DNA of 64,000 bases, from NCBI GenBank assembly GCA_951640195.1, contig OX621164.1, positions 415,098 to 479,097 of the forward strand, read 5' to 3'. The notes beneath the pieces are model-generated. The model searched no databases, was not told the origin of the DNA, and was given only the letters and a program-made list of their open reading frames with translations. The stretch's first letter is position 1. Each line of letters begins with the position of its first letter. Shown here piece after piece: positions 58,800-64,000 of the stretch. The stretch comes from Porpolomopsis calyptriformis. Its lineage: Eukaryota > Basidiomycota > Agaricomycetes > Agaricales > Hygrophoraceae. Both the position numbers and the translations under genes were made by a program.

Positions 58800-60055
58800 T
58801 TCATTGCACTATCCTAAAAATCCTTCTGTAAGAGGGCAGTAATCAAGCTATGTTTCTCATTCTTTGAGAGAGAGGATATATTAGAGGCACCCTTGGGGGT
58901 ACACAGTTGGGAAGTAGTTGGGGTGTTCATCTCAGGCACAGTGAGTGCAATGGTATGGGCCTGCCTTTCTTTTCCTTTGGCATTGGCATTCTTGGTTGCT
59001 ACTCCCACCTGTTGGCCTGGTTGATCAGGCTGGCAGCAATCCCTGGCCAAATGTCCAAGGGCTCCACACTTGAAACAGTTGTATGGGTTAGCTCACTTGG
59101 GTGGCATGGGTGAGAACTTGGGCTGTCACCTGGACTGGTCAATGTCCATTGGCACATCTTCTCATTGGGCAGAAGGATAGTGGCAAGGCTGAGATTGTGG
59201 TTGAGATGGTTGAGATGGTTTTGAGGAGGGAGGCATGTGTCATTCCATCCCAACATGTGGGGTTCAGAGTAGTCAAGGTCTTGGGAGGTCCTGTCATTGG
59301 CATTGTTGAAGCTCTCACCATTGTTAGTCTAGCTTTCATACCCAGTCCTTCCAATCTTGCACAGTCATTGGCATGGTAGGAAGTGCATATATCTTCTCCA
59401 CAAGAGGGGCATTAAGGCCTTCCTTAAAAGCTTCTATGAGAGTGGTGTCATCATAGCCTGTTAGGAATTCCTGCTGTTTGAAGTGAGTAATGAAATCATC
59501 GGCAGTAGATCCTCGCTTGACTATCCTAATCTTGTGACAAGCGGTGGCACCTGGGTCGGAGTCTCCAAACATGGTTCGTAACTCCTGTTCAAAGGTGGCA
59601 AAGGAGATGGTCTTCCCATCGGCTTCAGTACAGGAGATCTTGTCAACAAAGTTGTTAGCCCAAGTGGCAGCTGTCCCAGCCTTCATGAAGGAGAGCACTA
59701 TAATTACATGCTCCCTCTCAGTAGCTTTAGAGAACATGGAAAGGTAGAGGGCAAGTTCTCTGTAGAAGGTAGGGAATTTGTCATGGCTGCCATCATAGTC
59801 AGTTGGTTTGGCAACCTTGATTCATTCGGAGGAGGTTATAGTTGGAGGGGAGGATATTAGGGAGGTGACTTGGGTGAGGTGTTCTTCTAAGGCAGTGATT
59901 TCATCATTGAGCTCCCCACGATGTTGCTCCAAATGCATGGATAAAGCTCCTATCTGACCCTCAAGAGTGGTAGCAGGATTTGCATTTTGCTTGAGGGTAA
60001 TAAGGTGCTGGTTGATCTATTCAAGAACAGACTTGACCTCATCAATGTCAGACAT
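58800..60055 (-). pseudogene. E6 gag
   Basis: The start at 60055 gives MSDIDEVKSVLE, then a helical region, KVAKPTDYDGSHDKFPTFYR, and the capsid block at 59336-59737 (VLSFMKAGTAATWANNFVDK, ATFEQELRTMFGD). The zinc knuckle CFKCGALGHLARDC is at about 59035-59076. Stops lie near 60017, 59822, 59330 and 59095. Confidence 0.83.
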
Positions 60056-60133
60056 GTTGATAAGGGGTAGGAAAAGAGGGGGGTTGTTTGTCTAAAGTGT
60101 CAGGGGTCAAGGTTAGTATAGTTTTTGACTTTC

Positions 60134-60539
60134 TGTCAGGACCTGAGCTTGTTCAGGTCTTGAGGCCTGACTAAGGATGAACTTGTTGACAGGGATAACG
60201 AATGGATGAGTATGAAAGCTGTCACAATACCAAGTTCAGGTATGTAGACAAGTAAGTCGAAAACTATGGATACAGGGGTAGCTACTGGTCTTATAGTAAT
60301 AGATAATTAGGGGTAGTCACATGTACGTGACTGAGTCGGAATGTCTAGGGTGATCAGTCCTGAGACATGTATAAGACATGGTAAGCTATCATAAGTCTAA
60401 GACGTAGTAAGTCATCATAAGACAGATAAGTCCAAGACATGGCAGGTCATTATGAGACAGATAGGTCTAAGACATAGTAAGACAGATAAGTCCTAATAAG
60501 GGAAAAGAGTGGAAGTGGATGGAAATGGTAATCCTGACA
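60134..60539 (-). repeat. E6 5' LTR
   Basis: 406 bp, TGTCAGGACCTGAGC...ATCCTGACA, nearly identical to the 3' LTR. Confidence 0.93.
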
Positions 60540-60544
60540 GTTGA

Positions 60545-61860
60545 TTGACTAGGTTACAAGCAGTATTTCATTTGGGACACCAAAACTGGTGTGTTCATCT
60601 TTGTTGTTGACATCTATACCCTCCAAGGCAATTCCACTTGACCCTCCAGTTCTGACTCTGACCCCTCTTCCTCATGTGTCAATTATTTTGGTGGCAGCAT
60701 TTGTACATGCTAATAAGCAAGAAGGATCACAATCATTTATTCTTCAAGCTGATATTTCAAAAGCCCATTCTGTCAAGATCTCCAATGTTCCTCTGGACCC
60801 CATGTTTTATGCTAAAGTTCCTCTGGAATATGATAACTATGCTGATGTTTTCAGTGAAGGGAAATCTAAATATCTTCCTCCTCATTGTTATAGTAAACAT
60901 CATATTGATCTGGAAGAAGGTATGACACCTCCACTTGGATGCATTTATTCTCTTTCTGTTGTGGAACAAGAAGCCCTCTGTATATTCTTAGATGAGTATC
61001 TAAGAAAAGGTTGGATACATTCCTCTGGATCTCCAGGTGGTGTTCCAATTGTTTTCATCCACAAGAAAGATGGTTCTCTATAGTTATGCATGGACTATCA
61101 AGGCATCAACAAAATCACTAAAAAAGATCATTATCCACTTCTACTCATTTCCAATCTCCTGGACTGTGCCAGCAAAGGTCATATCTATACTAAAATCAAT
61201 CTGTGAATTGGATACTTCAATGTATGGATCACAGATGGAGATAAATGGAAAACCACTTTTCATACCAGGTATAGTGCTTTTGAATTCTTGGTTATGCCTT
61301 TAGGTCTATGTAATTCCCTGTCAACATTTCAATAATTCATGAATGAAATCTTCTCCAACCTCTCTGATGTCTCTGTTGTAGTATATCTTGATGATATTCT
61401 CATCTACTTGGACAATATTGAAGATTATTAGAAACATGTCCATGAGGTTCTCCAAAGACTCTGACTTGATAGTCTCTTTGGGAAATTGGAGAAATGTTTC
61501 TTCCATCAAAATATGATTGAATACCTTGGATTTATCCTTTCTCCTGGTGGAATTACCATGGATCCTGCCAAGGTTCAAATTATCCTGGATTGGCTGGAAC
61601 CACAGAAAATCAAGGATATTCAATCATTCCTAGGTTTTGGAAATTTCTATAGGCATTTTATCAACAATTATTCCAGATTGGTAGCTCCGCTTATGCAACT
61701 AACCTGGAAAAACATTCTGTGGAATTTCAATACTCAATGCAAATCTGCATTTGAGTCCTTGAAGCAAGCCTTCACTTCTACTCCTGTTCATATCAACTTC
61801 ACTCCAGGATCTCATCTAATAGTGGAAACAGATGCCTCTGACTACTGTATCTGACTAGGA
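60545..61860 (+). pseudogene. E4c reverse transcriptase
   Basis: This is the plus-strand homologue of E4 46030-47196. Legible are AKVPLEYDNYADVFSEGKSK, LEEGMTPPLGCIYSLSVVEQ, LVMPLGLCNSLSTFQ and YLDDILIYLDN, with the last stretch (61486-61854) open. Stops replace Gln, Trp and His codons of E4. Homology ends within VETDASDY, where the pogo element begins. Confidence 0.85.
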
Positions 61861-62192
61861 ACCTAGACAGTCTGGCATCAATGCAATTGTACTCAATCAA
61901 AACAACAGCTTTTTTCAAAATTTAACTTGCAATGGCTGCAGAAATGTCTTATCTACAACATACACAAAGTTTTTAATTTTTCATAGCATCCTTGTAACAC
62001 AATGAATATTTTGCAAGAGTGAGTCGGTTTCCAGCAAAACCATAGAAGCCAGACACCCATGGGAACTTTCACTTCATTGATCCCTATCACTCCTAGGCGT
62101 CGTTCTGAGACTTTTTAACAACTTGATTGGATCTTCAACCCATTTACATGGCCTGTGGCTACAGTACATCCTCTCGAAGCAAAATTTTCAGT

Positions 62193-64000
62193 TCAAATGA
62201 GATCCTGTTCCTTCAATTCACGCCAATTTGGTTGGCCTTTTTGTGTGCCAATTTGCCTTGACCTGCAAGGCTGTTTGGTACCCATATCCTCCTGATCTCC
62301 TTTGTCCTGCTCATTATCTGGTTGCTCCCTATCTACAGTGGCATGTGTTTCATCCAATGCTGGTTGGTCAGCCTCATTTTCCTCATGACCATCATGATTG
62401 TCAGCTGACAACCAATCTTCCAGCTCTTCATCTGAGTCCTTGCAATGTGCTCCACCTCTCCTCCCTCCTGCTTGCCATCCACCTCTCTTTGCTCCTGCAG
62501 CACCAGATTTGCTTTGGGACTTCACTGCCGCAGCTGCAGTTCTCCTCTCTTCAGCCTCTGCCGCTTTTGCTCTCTTCTTCTCTGCCTGCTCTGTTTTCTT
62601 TTGTTCTTTTGCTTGTAACTTCTCTTCCTCCTTTTGCAAATCTGCCATTTGACGTTCATGCCGATTGATAGCGTTTTTCCATTCCTTGAAGATCAGATCC
62701 TTCCACACCTCTTTCATAGCCTTCGACCAGTCACTTTTGGCAAGCTCGTGAAGAGCTTCACTCCCTGTAAGATGTCGTGCCAGTGCGTTTGTTGTATTCT
62801 TTGGCTTTTTCTTTGCTTTGTTGAAGAGTTGCTCTCGCAGGCGCCCATTCTCATCATTCATTAACACCTTTAAGGCATGATCTTTCTCCATCTGGTATTG
62901 GGCCTCTTCCAGCAGTCCATGAAGGTGTTCATTTTTGGAAAGGATCATGTTGTGAGATGCTGCGCACGGAAGGTGAGGGGGAATGTTGTTAGTGACAAGT
63001 GCAGGTAGGGCCTCATCATTGGTAGCCAATGGAAGTGCTGGCTTCGTGGTGGTATTGAGGGCAGGTGCAAATGCTGACACCTCAATAGCATCAGGGTTGA
63101 GTGGCCAGATCCCCGTTTTGTGAAATGTGGCCTGGATTGTACTTGTAGAGAAGGCTTTCTCATGGGCAGCGGCATAATACTGGAGTATGTTGTTCTTCCT
63201 GATAGTGACAAACTGTGTTGAGTTTTCATTTACCACTGCTTTCCAGCAGGATGCAAGAGGGCTGAAGACACCAATGTTGCAAGGCTGAAGCCAATGAGTT
63301 GTATGGGAAGGAAGGCAAATGATGATGATTTTGTGCTTTTCAGTGAAGGAGCAGAACTTGTACATCATATGGGAATTGTGTCCATCAAGAATTAATAGCC
63401 GATATCCTCCAGTTTTGTTTCGTTCAGCAGATGCTAGGTGAAAATCATGTTCAAGCCATGCACTGCCTAATTCCTGGTCTGTATATCCTTTTGGTGAGTG
63501 AGAGATGCTGCAAAACATCAGTATGAGAGCCTAACGCAATGATTTCACATTACCTGGCATCACAAGGATTGATCTGGCCCCACTTAAGATCTCTTCGATG
63601 GCCTTTGAAAACTGCAGTTGGGCGGAGCACCTTCCTGTCAGCAGATATGGTCTCCATAAATGTCACCAGCTCTCTATTTCCATCCTCAACACTGTGCACA
63701 TCCTTCTGGTCCCAGTGTAAGGCAGTCAAGGGGGGTGGGACTGCACAGCGAGGTCGTGGTCCTGGGTATCAACAGTGAGGGGCTATAATATGATTGGGGT
63801 GTATAAATCTCTCTTGTTCTGGTATATTCTGTTTCAGTGGCTACAGTGTCGAAGTATATATACTGTAAATACCTTTGTGTGCCAGATAAGGAAATACTTT
63901 GTTTTGGCATGTAGAGTGTTCAACACTCCTACACCGGTCAAAGAAGGTAAGCACCTTTTTTCCCACCCCAAGCTGGATTCCCTTCTCATCTATGTTATAG
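62193..64000 (-). pseudogene. pogo/Tigger-type DDE transposase, catalytic residue lost
   Basis: Read on the minus strand: NIDEKGIQLGVGKKVLTFFD (first catalytic Asp, 63940-64000). A MITE-like insert follows, then QKDVHSVEDGNRELVTFMET and VFKGHRRDLKWGQINPCDA, an intron at 63508-63553, ISHSPKGYTDQELGSAWL and LLILDGHNSHMMYKFCSF (second Asp). The site LQPCNIGVFSPLAS has Asn (AAC, 63276-63278) where the family has the third Asp. Then comes FHKTGIWPLNPDAI and a long Lys/Glu/Ala-rich C-terminus ending at 62193. From 63507 down the frame has no stop, so the element is young, but it should be inactive for cleavage. Confidence 0.85.
63713..63934 (-). repeat. MITE-like repeat, copy 2, inside the transposase
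   Basis: A 222-bp insert separates the codons for FFDR and DQK, which are adjacent in pogo transposases. Its ends CAGTGTAAGG and CCTACAC form a short inverted repeat. It contains the palindrome GAGTGTTCAACACTC and matches 24255-24474 in inverted orientation. Confidence 0.7.

Larger units (their letters stand above)
54509..60539 (-). mobile_element. Full-length Ty3/Gypsy element E6
   Basis: 6031 bp, with two 406-bp LTRs (54509-54914 and 60134-60539). Flanks are GGTGA (54504-54508) and GTTGA (60540-60544); uninterrupted E4 has TTGA there, so the left copy carries one change. Same family as E2. Confidence 0.92.
53130..61860 (+). mobile_element. E4c, plus-strand E4-family element split by E6
   Basis: Gag to protease (53130-54508) and protease/RT (60545-61860) are contiguous once E6 is removed. 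The left end joins the LTR of E4b without its own LTR, and the right end is replaced by the pogo element. A solo LTR is inserted at 53778-54188. Confidence 0.8.
61860..64000 (-). mobile_element. pogo-type DNA transposon, 3' part, continuing past the window
   Basis: The element is defined by its transposase and by the loss of E4c homology near 61852. A CAGTCTGGCATC near 61865 could be the terminal inverted repeat (pogo ends usually start CAGT next to TA), but the other end is outside, so this is unproven. Confidence 0.6.

Noticed and set aside
63539..63778. Plus-strand open frame near the window end
   Set aside because: It is the complement of the pogo transposase exon and the MITE-like repeat; it has no features of its own.

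Overview
This window looks like a TE-rich chromosome arm of a filamentous basidiomycete, most likely Agaricomycetes. The reasons are many short (40-67 nt) GT-AG introns, fungal-type VPS35 and RGP1 orthologs, and Plavaka-type and Ty3/Gypsy elements typical of that class. The species cannot be named from the sequence alone.

Positions 1-11267 are ordinary gene space. They hold the N-terminal two thirds of VPS35 (retromer, minus strand, running off the left edge), a divergently transcribed nuclear-type protein with a Zn2Cys6-like cysteine pattern and a coiled coil, a small secreted/membrane protein with a damaged tail, RGP1 (partner of the Ric1 Rab-GEF, minus strand), a truncated BTB-domain gene, and an unrecognised seven-exon gene of 397 codons. 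VPS35 and RGP1 both belong to endosome/Golgi retrograde traffic, but nothing shows that they are co-regulated.

From about 11450 the window is almost entirely transposable elements. Positions 11455-21561 hold a decayed Plavaka (CACTA-like) DNA transposon with a transposase on the minus strand and a divergent accessory gene on the plus strand. It is broken by four LTRs. Positions 21562-25180 hold another solo LTR and the remains of a second element with two divergent genes. Positions 25181-61860 are a nest of Ty3/Gypsy elements. E2 is split by E1 (25518-32692, TSD AAGTG), E3 (34370-41936, TSD AGATG), E4 (42682-49107, TSD GGTTA) and the truncated E5 (49311-about 52150). After a fragment of an E4 relative (E4b), another E4-like copy on the plus strand (E4c) is split by a solo LTR (TSD CATTC) and by E6 (54509-60539, TSD GTTGA). 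Positions from about 61860 to the end hold a pogo-type transposase that is itself interrupted by a small MITE-like repeat.

No retroelement has an intact coding frame. Stops are frequent, and in several elements a catalytic Asp or Glu of reverse transcriptase, integrase or transposase is replaced by Asn or Lys through a G-to-A change. LTR ends are repeatedly TA instead of TG or CA. This points to C-to-T decay (RIP-like or methylation-driven). The most unusual items are an antisense Zn-cluster/coiled-coil ORF with its own TATA box inside E4, an extra conserved ORF between pol and the 3' LTR of E3, and the shared divergent two-gene layout of two DNA transposons.
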